IMG/VR virus record: IMGVR_UViG_3300037848_000009
Location: 1-60,396 of that record
Reading direction: 5' to 3' (one strand)
Source of the DNA: a virus
Length of the DNA: 60,396 nucleotides
This document shows, piece by piece, positions 34,244 to 41,860 of the stretch; position 1 is the stretch's first letter; each line of letters begins with the position of its first letter. A model generated the notes under the pieces. That model made no database searches, had not been told where the DNA came from, and saw nothing but the letters and a program-made list of their open reading frames with translations. The position numbers and the translations under genes are program-made.

Positions 34244-34597
34244 TTACAGATAGTCAGAGGCTTCTAGCTCCTGCCATGCCGCCTCAATCGCCCATTGCTT
34301 ATAAGATGAACGATTGAATAGCTCGTCGTCTGGATTGTCGCCATAGGAAACGACGAGTTCATTCACAAGCTTTTCCCGCTTCCCTTCCCAGTCACACCTA
34401 AGGTCGTCTGCGTATTCTTGCGCCGCCGCTTGTGTGTCGAAGATGCGCTGGCCTTCCATATCCGCCGACCATAGGGCAGTGCCACTTTTAATCTCATACA
34501 CTGATTTCGGAAGCATACCGTAATAGATATACGTCGATACCGTCCATTTACCCCTCCAGTTTTCTTCGTTCTGATACTTCGGGTTTGGTCCTCCCAT
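34244..34597 (-). CDS. Hypothetical protein
   Basis: 117 residues. The leader has the recurring module of this phage: a GCCCG/CGGGC hairpin directly before AGAAAGGA, then the ATG. The protein contains FDTQAAAQEYADDLRCDWEG, a short helical pattern typical of small phage accessory proteins. Function unknown. Confidence 0.55.
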   Translation of the reverse strand: MGGPNPKYQNEENWRGKWTVSTYIYYGMLPKSVYEIKSGTALWSADMEGQRIFDTQAAAQEYADDLRCDWEGKREKLVNELVVSYGDNPDDELFNRSSYKQWAIEAAWQELEASDYL

Positions 34598-34652
34598 GGT
34601 GTGTTCCTTTCTGCCCGATACGATGCCTCGGAGCCGGGCTGCTTATTTTTAC

Positions 34653-34952
34653 TTAGACCACTTCAAACGCCATATCGAAATTCTGATGCATTTGCTCGAT
34701 AGCATTCTCATAGAATGCAGGCACATTATCATCACCCATATCATCATCACTCAGCGCGGGCACTGGAACAATAATGCCAGGGCTATCATACAGATTGCCG
34801 ATGTTATTGTTCCACAGCAGCCGATATGTGCCGTCTATGAACAGTTCTACACTGTAACCGCTGCCGCCAAACGATGCCTGTGTGCTCTTGTCGATAGCAA
34901 TCTCGATCTCTTCCTGGAATGCTGCGTATGCTGACTGAAATTGTTCCTTCAT
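34653..34952 (-). CDS. Hypothetical acidic protein
   Basis: 99 residues with an acidic patch (LSDDDMGDDN) and helical ends. AGAAGGGA precedes the ATG. No family recognised. DNA-mimic behaviour is conceivable for so acidic a small phage protein, but this is only a guess. Confidence 0.5.
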   Translation of the reverse strand: MKEQFQSAYAAFQEEIEIAIDKSTQASFGGSGYSVELFIDGTYRLLWNNNIGNLYDSPGIIVPVPALSDDDMGDDNVPAFYENAIEQMHQNFDMAFEVV

Positions 34953-34996
34953 CGTTGTTTCCCTTCTGTATCGCTCATATCGTTTTCTATGTCCCT

Positions 34997-35067
34997 ATTA
35001 TAGCGCGAACAGGGGTAGAGTTGTATGATAAATTCCTGATAGACACCTGATAAATACCTGATAAAAG
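34997..35067 (-). promoter_or_regulatory. Leftward promoter with 11-bp spaced operator repeats
   Basis: A leftward -10 TATAAT lies at 35002-34997. Upstream of it CCTGATA occurs three times at exact 11-bp spacing (35035-35041, 35046-35052, 35057-35063), one helical turn apart. That is the usual geometry of an operator array or activator sites. No good -35 box is visible, which fits activator dependence. It would drive the genes at 34952 and below. Confidence 0.55.
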
Positions 35068-35103
35068 TGACAGGGGTATCTTGCGCGTACAAAATCCAGA
35101 CAA

Positions 35104-35141
35104 CACAAAACCCCGCCTTTCTGGGGTAAAACTGGCGGGGC
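35104..35141 (-). terminator. Leftward intrinsic terminator
   Basis: On the minus strand, CCCCGCC (35141-35135) pairs with GGCGGGG (35118-35112), followed by TTTTGTGTTG. It should end the FtsK-like operon. Bases 34953-35197 hold no gene, only this terminator and the promoter/repeats at 34997-35067. Confidence 0.7.
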
Positions 35142-35197
35142 CTGTGCTATGCACGTACTTGATTTATGCCGCCCGTCTTTCGGACGACCTGGTGCTA

Positions 35198-35356
35198 TTA
35201 TAGCATAGCAGCAACAATAGTCGCTGCAATAACTGCCGAGGCAAACGCGATGCCCCGCTGGTGAGCACGTGAGCCATTGCGCTGCGCATACCACACGATA
35301 GCAAATACAAGCAATGCAACAACGATGAGGCGCGCCAGGTAGATCAGGTGGTGCAT
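35198..35356 (-). CDS. Small membrane protein
   Basis: 52 residues; the ATG at 35356 overlaps the previous stop (TGATG). One hydrophobic helix (YLARLIVVALLVFAIVWYAQ) and a second near the C-terminus (GIAFASAVIAATIVAAML). Function unknown; co-translated with the ATPase genes. Confidence 0.6.
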   Translation of the reverse strand: MHHLIYLARLIVVALLVFAIVWYAQRNGSRAHQRGIAFASAVIAATIVAAML

Positions 35357-35520
35357 CACTCCCGCTCGCGTGTCGCAATGCCACGCATCGCCCCGCTCAC
35401 CCGGCTCGCGGCATCGTTCACACCCTGCGTGTAGCCGCGTCCGTAGCCAATGTTCCAGCCAGCAACCAGACCAGCGATCAGGACGATGATCAGCACGATG
35501 ATGTAAGGGTCCAGATTCAC
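35356..35520 (-). CDS. Small membrane protein
   Basis: 54 residues; the GTG at 35520 overlaps the FtsK-like stop (GTGA). It has one N-terminal hydrophobic helix (IIVLIIVLIAGLVAGW) and a Gly/Tyr-rich then basic tail. Couplings on both sides make it a probable real gene. Likely a partner of the membrane ATPase. Confidence 0.6.
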   Translation of the reverse strand: MNLDPYIIVLIIVLIAGLVAGWNIGYGRGYTQGVNDAASRVSGAMRGIATRERE

Positions 35521-36995
35521 GCGCCCACCTTTCTTTCTTGCAGCGCACCACGCACCACGGCCTGCACCTGCTCGCTGGCTTCCGTGTAGCGCCTTCCGTT
35601 CTTTGCTCCGCTGATTTCACGTGCAATTTCTGCCATACTTGCCCCGTTTGCGAACATATCCAGAATACGGCGTTCTGCTGCAGTATACTCTTTTGCCGTG
35701 GGGTTGCCAGTGCCTTGCCGAGGTAGCGCCGGTTCCAGGGTTTCAGCTTGACTGTGCAGGTCATCTGGCAATAGCCTGGCAATACCCTGGTTGCTTGCGA
35801 GCGGGACCCTGGCAAGGGTGGTCTGTGGCCTTGCGGCGCTGCGCAAGAGTACCACGCCCTGCCCAAGTTGGCGCTCATAGGTGGCAATATCCTTTTTGCT
35901 CATATCGAGTAACTGGACCGCGCTATGCCCGGCGCCGCCAGAATAGTATGCGGTGCGCAGGTTCTCACGGATTTCGCCGCCGGTTTGTAAGGTTTTGGTG
36001 AGCAGGTCTTGCGAACTGGTCACGAGATACAGTCGCACCTTGCGACCCTCCCTGAGTAGGCTTCCCAGCGTGTCCATAGCACCAGGGACGTTGGCAACAA
36101 TGGCTGGCAATTCGTCCACATACGCCACGAGCGGCGCGCCAGGGCGCTGGCCTGCGTTGCGCAGGTCGTAGCGCCGCGTCATTTCATCAGCGAGCCAGCG
36201 AAACAGGTCCTCTATCTGGCCTGCCTTGACTGCCGGTGTCAGGTGCAACCGCTGCGCTATGGCGCGCCAATCTTCCCCGCTCTCGGCATCGTATGCAGCG
36301 AAGTGGGGGTCTGCTATCACACACTGCACATTGCACGCCAATAGCTGAGAGAGCAGCAAGCGGCCCGTGTTACTCTTGCCGCCGCCGGTGGCTCCTACCA
36401 GCCCGGTGTGCATCAGATTTTTGGCGCTGACCGTGATGGGCTGCCCATCGTCTCCAATGGCAAGCAGGATGCTGTGGGGCGTCGGGGTATGGCTGATGCT
36501 TGCCAGGTCAACAGGGCCGGGTAAGGTCGGGGATTGCGCCACATCACCCGGCAATACAGATGCCGCCTCATGCTTCGCGTGCTGTGTATAACTGAGGCTG
36601 TGCGGGACGTGGGGGTGCCGGTTATTGGCATCAGCCACGAGTACCTGTGCTTGCAACCCAAGCTGGCGCATTGCGTAGCGCCGATCCCACTGCACGCCCT
36701 GTGCTGCGTTGATAGCGGCCAGCACCAGACTGTAGCCGACACCTGCCAGGAACAGAAACACGAGCATACCGAATGCCACGCTGCCATAGGTCTGGGCAGC
36801 AGACACAAGCGGCTCGTGTTGTTGCTGCAAAGCATCCCAGCGCTGCGCTTGTTGTAGCCGTAGCTCTGCGTGACCTTGCTCATAGGGTAGCATCGCACTG
36901 CGAGCGGCTACGGCGTCGGGGCTGGTGTAGGTAACGATGCCCCACGCGACCAGGGCAAAAGCAGCGATAGTAATGATAAAGGGGGCAAACTTCAT
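35517..36995 (-). CDS. Membrane-anchored FtsK/HerA-like ATPase
   Basis: 492 residues. Two membrane helices at ~5-22 and ~72-94 flank a charged loop. Walker A is GATGGGKSN (201-208) and Walker B is LVAYVDELP (Asp293-Glu294). It also has ADPHFAAYDAESGEDW and VTSSQDLLTKTL, typical of FtsK/TraD/HerA pumps. A C-terminal winged-helix-like region follows (EYTAAERRILDMFANGASMA). Such ATPases move DNA in division, conjugation or plasmid maintenance and are unusual in a siphovirus. It has its own leader and is co-translated with two tiny membrane proteins. Confidence 0.85.
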   Translation of the reverse strand: MKFAPFIITIAAFALVAWGIVTYTSPDAVAARSAMLPYEQGHAELRLQQAQRWDALQQQHEPLVSAAQTYGSVAFGMLVFLFLAGVGYSLVLAAINAAQGVQWDRRYAMRQLGLQAQVLVADANNRHPHVPHSLSYTQHAKHEAASVLPGDVAQSPTLPGPVDLASISHTPTPHSILLAIGDDGQPITVSAKNLMHTGLVGATGGGKSNTGRLLLSQLLACNVQCVIADPHFAAYDAESGEDWRAIAQRLHLTPAVKAGQIEDLFRWLADEMTRRYDLRNAGQRPGAPLVAYVDELPAIVANVPGAMDTLGSLLREGRKVRLYLVTSSQDLLTKTLQTGGEIRENLRTAYYSGGAGHSAVQLLDMSKKDIATYERQLGQGVVLLRSAARPQTTLARVPLASNQGIARLLPDDLHSQAETLEPALPRQGTGNPTAKEYTAAERRILDMFANGASMAEIAREISGAKNGRRYTEASEQVQAVVRGALQERKVGA

Positions 36996-37023
36996 ATGTC
37001 AGACCTCCATATGATAAGATAGA

Positions 37024-37088
37024 GTTGGCAGGCCAGCGGGGGACAGACCCCCTCGTTATGCCCTGCGTCACCAGGGCGGCCTGCCAAC
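37024..37088. other. Three-way-junction inverted repeat in the ATPase leader
   Basis: Outer arms GTTGGCAGGCC (37024-37034) and GGCCTGCCAAC (37078-37088) match over 11 bp. Inside are two perfect hairpins: GGGGG/CCCCC (37038-37042, 37048-37052) and GCCCTG/CAGGGC (37060-37065, 37072-37077). A leftward extended -10, TGC + TATACT (37094-37089), abuts the outer arm, so it may act as DNA (operator or cruciform) or partly as mRNA leader. No T run follows. Confidence 0.7.
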
Positions 37089-37126
37089 AGTATAGCACAT
37101 TCGGCCTGAGAGTACTATTCTTCCTT

Positions 37127-37765
37127 TTACAGTAAACATTTTGCCTGGTGCTCTGGCAACCAGTAGGGCGGGCGGATACCCATCAGGATGCCTGTTTCAT
37201 CCGGCAATGCTCGCATCTGTTTACCATCGTCGTCATATTCGCTCCAATCTGCGTGCCACGGCTCAATAAGCCAATCCACGCGCCCCCATCCCTGGCTGGT
37301 CTTTTTGCCGATAAACAGCATTGTTCTGAGGAGCGCCGCAATGCGATCCGCATCTCCCACCGCGTACCAGGAGACGAACAGAGCGTGCCGGTAGAACACA
37401 GGCATATGATACGATTTATAGCGCCCCGCCTCAACAAGCACTTTACCACGCCTGTTCTTAAAGTCCACAAGCCCACTGTGTTGATCAAAGCGTTTGTTCC
37501 AATGGTCGGTCCCCTCTGTTACCGTGCCGTGCCAGTGCGCAAAAGAGCACGCATAGTACCAGTGTTCGCCTATACCACGCCGATCAAGTGGCAGATCGAC
37601 CAGGGGCACGTCAAGTAACGCGCCCGAAACCGTGACATCTTGCGGGCCGTATGTTTCACGCATTGCCTGATACAGCAAGATGCCATCCAGGGGCAACGTC
37701 GCATCACTCAATACAGGTGTGCGCAATTTAGCTGTGATGCGAAGCGGCTCTAATCCTCCAGACAT
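37127..37765 (-). CDS. csf3: Type IV CRISPR Csf3 (Cas5-like RAMP)
   Basis: 212 residues from the ATG at 37765 inside the end of the cas6-like gene. It begins GGLEPLRITAKLRTPVLSDA and LPLDGILLYQAM, the Cas5-type first strand and helix. The Gly-rich segment FIGKKTSQGWGRVDW near residue 160 matches the Csf3/RAMP pattern. Csf3 caps the 5' handle end of the guide RNA in type IV complexes. It is the last gene of the leftward cas operon. Confidence 0.8.
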   Translation of the reverse strand: MSGGLEPLRITAKLRTPVLSDATLPLDGILLYQAMRETYGPQDVTVSGALLDVPLVDLPLDRRGIGEHWYYACSFAHWHGTVTEGTDHWNKRFDQHSGLVDFKNRRGKVLVEAGRYKSYHMPVFYRHALFVSWYAVGDADRIAALLRTMLFIGKKTSQGWGRVDWLIEPWHADWSEYDDDGKQMRALPDETGILMGIRPPYWLPEHQAKCLL

Positions 37766-38397
37766 ATATGTCCCCATCCTTGCGTCGTGTGGCTCCCCAC
37801 GCCGCTATATTCGGCAAAACGTGCCAGTATTGCTATCCATCGTTGCGGTGCCTGCATACGATAGCGAACACGCCCGACAAAACCGTTTAACCAGTGATGG
37901 CGATAGCGTACCCGGCGCGTCTCGCCTGCCAACTCTGTGATTTTGATGTGGTCATACTGGATTTCTGGCACAGCTATATCGGTAATCACCAGCCACCGCC
38001 GCAACACGGCACCAAAAACCACGTTCGGCGCTGGCGAGACGTGACATACACTCTTGCTGCGCACAAAAAAAGGCGACAAAAAGCGTAGCGTTATGTATTG
38101 CTGTGGCTCTGTTGTGTCGATAAGTGATTGATACGACACAGGCGCGCTGCTACGTTGGACTAATGACGATTGATTAAGCGCAGCGCATAGTTCCCCCGTC
38201 AAGGCAGACAGCCAGAGCAATGAGCATCCATCGAGATATGCAGCATAGGGCGGTAGTCCAGTATTATCATGTAGACGTGTTGCCAGGTCGGGCGCGGTCT
38301 GACGAAGGACATGCAACGCTGCATAAAGCGCACCTTCATATTCCGTACATGCTTCCTGGTGGCGCCAGGGCGTGACGTAATGAGCGAGATTACACAT
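37750..38397 (-). CDS. cas6: Cas6-like pre-crRNA endonuclease (Csf5-like)
   Basis: 215 residues from the ATG at 38397, overlapping the cysH-like stop by 8 nt. The C-terminal half follows the Cas6 pattern: ITLRFLSPFFVRSK, PAPNVVFGAVLRRWLVI, then the Gly-rich loop YSGVGSHTTQGWGHI near the end. Cas6 cuts CRISPR precursor RNA within repeats. The catalytic residue cannot be assigned by eye. IV-A loci have such a protein; IV-B loci typically do not, so its place beside a cysH gene is odd. Confidence 0.75.
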   Translation of the reverse strand: MCNLAHYVTPWRHQEACTEYEGALYAALHVLRQTAPDLATRLHDNTGLPPYAAYLDGCSLLWLSALTGELCAALNQSSLVQRSSAPVSYQSLIDTTEPQQYITLRFLSPFFVRSKSVCHVSPAPNVVFGAVLRRWLVITDIAVPEIQYDHIKITELAGETRRVRYRHHWLNGFVGRVRYRMQAPQRWIAILARFAEYSGVGSHTTQGWGHICLED

Positions 38398-39136
38398 ACT
38401 GGCGCACCTCCGGTATTTCGGCAGCAAGTTTATTCCACAGTTCAGGGTAATTTCGCTTCAGCCAGGCATAACGTCCCCACCGGCGTTTCGTCTCGCCTGC
38501 CCAATACGAGACACGCTGGTCATCCTCTGGCATATCCCACATCTTGTCATATGTGCCAGCATACGGCACATTATTACTCACGATATAGGCCCACACATCA
38601 TCATATGTCCAGTGCCCTAATGGTTGGCATTGCCACACGCCGTACTGCCGCGAAAAAAACAGCGCGCCATTGTAGCGCACGCTCTGGCGGCGCCCGTAGC
38701 TCTCTGCTGCCCGGATGCCATACACACAACCGTCATAGCCATATTCGGTAATGAGTGCCCTCACTGGCTGATAGACTGTGCTTTTCATCGTCTGTCGGTC
38801 CAGATCAGCGCCGCCTTCAAGGCCAAATCGTTTCAGTGTTTCAAGAAACGGCTCAGATGTGGGGTAGCGCAAACAATTCGGCGTATTGCCTATCAGGTCC
38901 GATACCTCTGGAAAACAGTTGTCCGCATCCAGGTAAACAGCAGGCACAGCAGGCGCTTGCTCACGCACCAGGTGGAGTACACACACACTATCTTTGCCGC
39001 CGCTGAATGCGATGTAGGGTCGCTCGCAATGTGACAACCAGTTATCAATAATGCCGCGGCTGTATTGGACGCGCTGGCGAAAACCCTTTAAGCGGCTGTG
39101 AGTTTCAAAACGCAGCCGCACAACGTCTGGCATCAT
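38390..39136 (-). CDS. cysH: CysH-like ATP pyrophosphatase of the type IV locus
   Basis: 248 residues; ATG at 39136 overlaps the csf2 stop. The PP-loop YIAFSGGKDS (45-50 = SGGKDS) binds ATP, followed by VYLDADNCFPEV and MKSTVYQPVRALI. PAPS-reductase-family proteins of this kind are a hallmark partner of type IV-B CRISPR loci, where their exact job is unsettled. A second, different CysH-family gene lies at 49378-50286. Confidence 0.88.
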   Translation of the reverse strand: MMPDVVRLRFETHSRLKGFRQRVQYSRGIIDNWLSHCERPYIAFSGGKDSVCVLHLVREQAPAVPAVYLDADNCFPEVSDLIGNTPNCLRYPTSEPFLETLKRFGLEGGADLDRQTMKSTVYQPVRALITEYGYDGCVYGIRAAESYGRRQSVRYNGALFFSRQYGVWQCQPLGHWTYDDVWAYIVSNNVPYAGTYDKMWDMPEDDQRVSYWAGETKRRWGRYAWLKRNYPELWNKLAAEIPEVRQYV

Positions 39137-40104
39137 TGCATTGCCCCCAGGAACGCACGAATATCATTGCCGTGCTGCTGTAAATGCTGCTGATATTGCG
39201 CACCCAACGGTAGCGATAAAGCATCCCCCTGCACTTCGGTGCGGCTGTCAATGCGCAGCCAGTTGTCGAACTTGACCGCCACTTTGCCTAACCCGACAGC
39301 ACTTTTGCCGCCAATATAGGGGCGCTTGCTGAACTCAACCAGGGTCGTCGCAAACGCCTCAAATTCGACCTCGGACACATCATTCAGTGCAAGTTCCCAA
39401 TAGAAGCGCGTGCCCGCCGCCAGTGTTTCTACGTAGTACATCATCTGCTGATGCTGGCCTGTATCGCGTTGCGGCTCTGTTAACGCGGTCGCCTCCGCCT
39501 TCTCGCGGCGTGTATCATCAAGCAGCTTGCGCGTCTCGCCAGTGAGCAACGGCTGATAATGTTCGTTTTTGGCATCATCTTTGCGCGTGTACATCTCCTC
39601 CTGCAGATACTCCCAGATGGATGTCGTGGCGTGTAACTGATACGCCTCCGGCAACAGGTGGGTAGTCTCCTCGCAGATAGGGATCAGTTTGCCTGTGATT
39701 AACTTCCCCGGCATAATCTGATTGCCCATCCCGCCACCAAAAACGCCCACCAGCGGGATAAGCGAACGCACGCGGCGAGCGGCGTCCACGTCCAAACCGT
39801 GCCCACCACTTTTACTCAGCGAGCCGCCAGAAAACAGGAAATAAAACGCGCTGAGGGGCATGCCAGATACTGTACTATCCTGCTCCACGCCGTAGCCAAG
39901 CTGGCGACACATATGCAGCATGCCAATATCGCGCAACAGGCCGCGCAACCCATTACCGCTAATGACTGGCACATCCTCAACGCTGCCGTTGGGTTGGACG
40001 ATCTTCTCACGGCGTAGCTTCTGGTTGATACCAAACGACTCGCCGCCATTGTGTGTGATACTACTTAGGGCAGTGACCACACCCTCAAAATAATATGTCT
40101 GCAT
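39133..40104 (-). CDS. csf2: Type IV CRISPR Csf2 (Cas7-like backbone)
   Basis: 323 residues, ATG in a TAATG overlap with the small-subunit gene. RAMP features: VPVISGNGLRGLLRD (~45-59), GGGMGNQIMPGKLITGKLIP, and a C-terminal glycine loop GGKSAVGLGKVAVKF (~265-279). Cas7 subunits polymerise along the guide RNA. The order around it (csf1, small subunit, csf2, csf3 region) confirms a type IV effector operon. Confidence 0.88.
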   Translation of the reverse strand: MQTYYFEGVVTALSSITHNGGESFGINQKLRREKIVQPNGSVEDVPVISGNGLRGLLRDIGMLHMCRQLGYGVEQDSTVSGMPLSAFYFLFSGGSLSKSGGHGLDVDAARRVRSLIPLVGVFGGGMGNQIMPGKLITGKLIPICEETTHLLPEAYQLHATTSIWEYLQEEMYTRKDDAKNEHYQPLLTGETRKLLDDTRREKAEATALTEPQRDTGQHQQMMYYVETLAAGTRFYWELALNDVSEVEFEAFATTLVEFSKRPYIGGKSAVGLGKVAVKFDNWLRIDSRTEVQGDALSLPLGAQYQQHLQQHGNDIRAFLGAMQ

Positions 40105-40472
40105 TAAAAAAGCTCCTCTCCTGTCCGCGCCACTGGCTGTTCAGCTTCTATTGCGTCGCGCCGTTCTTCGTTCATCACGCGCACCAGTAGCACCAGGAGT
40201 GCTGTTTCGTCGCGTAAGGTTTTGAGGATGGCGCGGTCCTGACCACTTGTAAGCACGGTCTGAACGGTTTGCGTGCCGTCTTTGCGTAGCCGAATATCAA
40301 GCCGCCTGCACAGCACATCAAAAAAAGTCGAAAGTTTGCTGGTGTAGGCTGCGCTCTTGATCTGATTCTGAAACTGTTCCCAGATGTTCCTCGCATACTT
40401 GCTCTTGTAACCGTCCGCTATCCCCCGCCACAGGGGATAGAGTAGCTTCTCCGCTATCTCCTGATGCTCCAT
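40104..40472 (-). CDS. Type IV small subunit (Cas11-like)
   Basis: 122 residues, all helical (RNIWEQFQNQIKSAAYTSKL, RAILKTLRDETALLVLLVRV), of the size and place of the IV-B Cas11 protein between csf1 and csf2. Its start lies 155 nt inside the csf1 frame in a different frame. Cas11 proteins line the inner side of the Cas7 filament. Called by position, size and helical content. Confidence 0.65.
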   Translation of the reverse strand: MEHQEIAEKLLYPLWRGIADGYKSKYARNIWEQFQNQIKSAAYTSKLSTFFDVLCRRLDIRLRKDGTQTVQTVLTSGQDRAILKTLRDETALLVLLVRVMNEERRDAIEAEQPVARTGEELF

Positions 40473-41112
40473 AGTCTTCCTCCTTCTGTGCCAGAAATAT
40501 GGCGAGTTGGAGCAGTAGCGAGCCGCGCAACGGACTGACCTGCTGCTCTAATGTGTGCCAGCGCTCGATTCCAAACTGGCGTATACGATGCTGCCCATAG
40601 CGCCCCGTTTCGATTTCGGATTTCGTGAAGCCCAAATAGAGGGCGTCTACAAGTTCTTGCGTGGCCTGCCAATGGGGCACATCAGGGCGTGTTGCTTGCT
40701 CTTCAATCTGCCACCAGCCAGGCTGGGCACGAAATATGATATGCTTCTGCCCCGATGTGGCAATGATTGCCACGTCGGCAGTTGGCAGCAATGCTCGCAT
40801 TTGCCGCTTGTCGCCTTTGCTGAGCGGGTGCCAGACGCCTGCCACAACAAAATGGCTATAGTTGCGCATGCGTTGCGGCTTGTCTTTGCCAGTGCGAGCC
40901 TGGAGCAGTTCGGAGGCGTCGTGCACACAGAACTGGCACGCGTGGCACAGGATGGTGCCGGGTCGCAGCTTGTCATGATCGGTGAATGTGTCTTTGACCC
41001 ACCGGGCAAATTCAATGCCCACACCCGGTTGCCCACACATTCGACACACGCCCGATTGCGCGCCTGTCATTGACGGCTCACTGGCAGCCTGATAGATAAG
41101 ATGTGTGCTCAT
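40318..41112 (-). CDS. csf1: Type IV CRISPR Csf1 (large-subunit-like)
   Basis: 264 residues; ATGA overlap with the membrane-HTH gene. N-terminal zinc-finger ligands Cys23/Cys26 (VCRMCGQPG) and Cys56/Cys59 (ILCHACQFC, with Cys62). Further Csf1-type features are FTDHDKLRPG, WHPLSKGDKRQMRALL and ATSGQKHIIFRA. Csf1 is the signature protein of type IV systems. Its last ~50 residues overlap the small-subunit gene and are low in complexity, so the true C-terminus is probably variable. No HD nuclease motif is visible. Confidence 0.88.
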   Translation of the reverse strand: MSTHLIYQAASEPSMTGAQSGVCRMCGQPGVGIEFARWVKDTFTDHDKLRPGTILCHACQFCVHDASELLQARTGKDKPQRMRNYSHFVVAGVWHPLSKGDKRQMRALLPTADVAIIATSGQKHIIFRAQPGWWQIEEQATRPDVPHWQATQELVDALYLGFTKSEIETGRYGQHRIRQFGIERWHTLEQQVSPLRGSLLLQLAIFLAQKEEDYGASGDSGEATLSPVAGDSGRLQEQVCEEHLGTVSESDQERSLHQQTFDFF

Positions 41113-41756
41113 AGTCTTTTCGCTCGATTGTACAATGTCTGCCGTTGAACGCCCAATGCCCGCGCGGCGGCTGTCAAATTGCCGTATTCTGCCGTCAAAC
41201 TGTCCAGATAGGCGCGCCCTGGATCGTCTACCGTGTCCATATGCGGCGTGTCATCTGTCAATGCTGGGGTTGACAGGCGTTCAATATGACTTGACATCGC
41301 CTGCATTTGCCGTGCCATCTCCTGCTGCTGCTCTGCGATGTCACGCACAATAATGTACGGGTCGTTGACAACCTGTGTTGTGTCTCGATTGCTGTGCAAA
41401 ACGAGCATCGAAACGAAAAACAGCAGGACCGTAAACGGCGCGCCGTGGAGCAGGGCCAGGGCAATGATGGCCCACGTGGGCAGCGGCATGGCGAACCAGT
41501 CTGGTGAGAGCCGCGCCAGTCCTGCCAGCGTGCCGTAGACCATTTCGATACCCATTGCCAGGGCCGAAATACCAATAGCTAGCTTATGGCGTTCCTGCGG
41601 AATAGGTACCCATCCCAGGCCAATATAGACCCCAACCAGCGACCCGGCAGACAGCAACGCCACCCACCAGGGGAAGATATGCAACGAAAAGTCATAGACC
41701 AAAAACATCGCAACAATAGCCAGCAAGACCATTGCAGAGCGGATGATGAATTGCAT
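41109..41756 (-). CDS. Four-TM membrane protein with C-terminal Fis-type HTH
   Basis: 215 residues with about four membrane helices in residues 5-120 (MVLLAIVAMFLVYDF, WWVALLSAGSLVGVYIGLGW, LPTWAIIALALLHGAPFTVL). A helical linker (IAEQQQEMARQMQAMSSHIE) leads to a C-terminal Fis-type helix-turn-helix (YGNLTAAARALGVQRQTLYN). It is coupled to csf1 by ATGA overlap. A membrane-tethered DNA-binding protein at the head of a cas operon suggests regulation or membrane placement of the complex. The mRNA leader has 15 pentamers. Confidence 0.75.
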   Translation of the reverse strand: MQFIIRSAMVLLAIVAMFLVYDFSLHIFPWWVALLSAGSLVGVYIGLGWVPIPQERHKLAIGISALAMGIEMVYGTLAGLARLSPDWFAMPLPTWAIIALALLHGAPFTVLLFFVSMLVLHSNRDTTQVVNDPYIIVRDIAEQQQEMARQMQAMSSHIERLSTPALTDDTPHMDTVDDPGRAYLDSLTAEYGNLTAAARALGVQRQTLYNRAKRL

Positions 41757-41775
41757 AGTGCTATCCTTTCTGTAA

Positions 41776-41850
41776 ACCCTGCCTTGCCTTGCCCAGCCGA
41801 GCCCAGCCTAGCCCAACCCGGCCCTACCAAGCCTTGCCCAGCCGAGCCCT
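41776..41850. repeat. Pentanucleotide array, 15 units
   Basis: On the plus strand, ACCCT GCCTT GCCTT GCCCA and so on, exact period 5 (mostly GCCNN) for 15 units. In the leftward mRNA this is NNGGC repeated, with GG every 5 nt, just before ACAGAAAGGA and the ATG at 41756. It is the only content of the gap 41757-41860. Confidence 0.9.
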
Positions 41851-41860
41851 GAAATGGCGA

